Assembly: GCA_019843655.1 (NCBI GenBank) | Contig: JACDQD010000004.1 | Location: forward strand, 24,811,872 to 24,875,871 | Direction of reading: 5' to 3' | Origin: Lethocerus indicus | Taxonomy: Eukaryota; Arthropoda; Insecta; Hemiptera; Belostomatidae | DNA: 64,000 nucleotides | Shown: positions 63,120 through 64,000 of the stretch, piece by piece | Layout of the letters: the number at the start of each line of letters is the position of its first letter | Numbering within the stretch: the stretch's first letter is position 1 | Position numbers and translations under genes: made by a program | The notes under the pieces: model-generated | What the model was told of the DNA's origin: nothing | Seen by the model: the letters and a program-made list of their open reading frames with translations, nothing else | The model's database searches: none

Positions 63120-63689
63120 TGTAGCTTTTAGTCGCGTGGTTAACTGTCCATCGCAACAGAGAAACGCAGGAGATAAATTAATGTACCAAAATGAATATAA
63201 TTAAATATTGATGTATAACCAAGTGGTCGGACTGAGGATTGCCAGCGGGACGAAGGTTTGCCAATGGTAAGACAATCTGATAACGATGGATTGAAAAACA
63301 AATTCAAATGAGATAAAAAGAATGTTGAAAAAAATTTAGTAATTTGTGGCGTGGTCACGGTTCTGCAGTAACGCGGGCCTAAAAATAGAAGTCCCATCTG
63401 GTTTTGACTGGATAATAAAAAATTGTTCGAACCTGCCGCCTACCGCTTTTCCTTACCGATTTGCACAGTTCATAACGGTAACAAACATGACAAATTTAAA
63501 CAAAATTTTGTATTCGTAAGAGTAGGCTGAAAAAAGTGCCTCGGTTGTAGATTTTGGGCCGGGAACCGGTTCCTGGGCTCTAACGGTCGGGCTCCGATGT
63601 CTCTCTTGCGGTCAGACCCTAAAGGTGTGTGTTACATAAAAGAACCAACGGAAATTGATCAGGCCAATTCAAAAGATGATATAGTCGAT

Positions 63690-63694
<5 letters not shown>
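63120..63694. other. Unannotated stretch
   Basis: One 85-codon minus frame (63,140-63,397), serine/leucine-rich, without motif. GGGAACCGGTTCCT at about 63,560 is a short palindrome that may be incidental. Confidence 0.45.

Positions 63695-63732
<38 letters not shown>
63695..63732. repeat. (TA)19 microsatellite
   Basis: Nineteen TA units, followed after one C by a few more. The remaining ~260 bases to the window end hold short TTTCGGTC repeats near 63,880-63,925 and nothing else recognisable. Confidence 0.97.
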
Positions 63733-63738
<6 letters not shown>

Positions 63739-64000
63739 TAATTACTATAAACAAAGAATATAGTCTGTATTGACTTATTAAAATCCGCTAATCCGATAAT
63801 AGCGAAAGGTATACGCATAATCCGTCTGGATGATAACAGTAAATATGATCACCATATCTCCTTTCTGTACTCCTTGTTTCGGTCTCTTATAATCACTTGC
63901 GGTCGATTTCAGTCAGTTTCGGTCAATTTTCACAAAAGTGATCACAACCCACCAAAATTAACCTAAGTAAAACTGTTCAATTTTTTTTTTCTAAGGTTTT

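Overview
The window looks like nuclear DNA of an arthropod, most likely an insect. It is AT-rich, has no operon-like packing of genes, and has no open frame longer than 136 codons in 64 kb, which is about what chance gives. It is scattered with microsatellites, short inverted-repeat transposable elements and a tandem-repeat family. CpG is frequent over most of the window. I recognise no protein family, tRNA, rRNA, microRNA or CRISPR array, so this is best read as intergenic or long-intron DNA. All coding entries below are low-confidence candidates.

The strongest content is a family of non-autonomous mobile elements. Three loci (3,521-3,879; 19,165-19,646; 28,024-28,431) share a ~55-57 bp core. 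Inverted arms flank the core, and on one side stands an array of ~70 bp monomers. At 3.5-3.9 kb this module is joined directly to the right end of a second element. That second element is present in compact form at 37,228-37,404, with 58 bp terminal inverted repeats matching at 57 of 58 positions and TA at both borders. Older copies of its sub-terminal motif (core GCCGAAACCGGTCTAG) are recognisable at about 7.4, 13.7, 17.9, 30.2, 33.0, 33.9 and 59.4 kb. These elements are probably one interlinked family that has seeded the whole window.

Layout: 1-3.5 kb is unannotated sequence with a G-quadruplex motif. 3.5-3.9 kb is the composite element. 3.9-14 kb is mostly featureless apart from a pyrimidine tract and a CpG-poor patch. 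14.2-14.8 kb is an exon-like cluster. 19.2-19.6 kb is the largest tandem array. 23.2-25.0 kb is CpG-rich. 28.0-28.4 kb holds the third array. About 30.0 and 36.3 kb carry a second old dispersed repeat. 37.2 kb is the compact inverted-repeat element, followed by a small secreted-peptide-like frame. 39.75 kb is a perfect 47 bp palindrome. 43.9-44.3 kb is a CT/GT/GA low-complexity block. 54.5-55.3 kb is CpG-rich. 55.73-58.26 kb is a sharply bounded, CpG-depleted, very AT-rich island with three long TA tracts, and exon-like minus-strand segments sit at both edges. The remainder is unannotated.

No cooperating gene set can be described from this window. The biology visible is that of mobile and satellite-like DNA and of composition boundaries.
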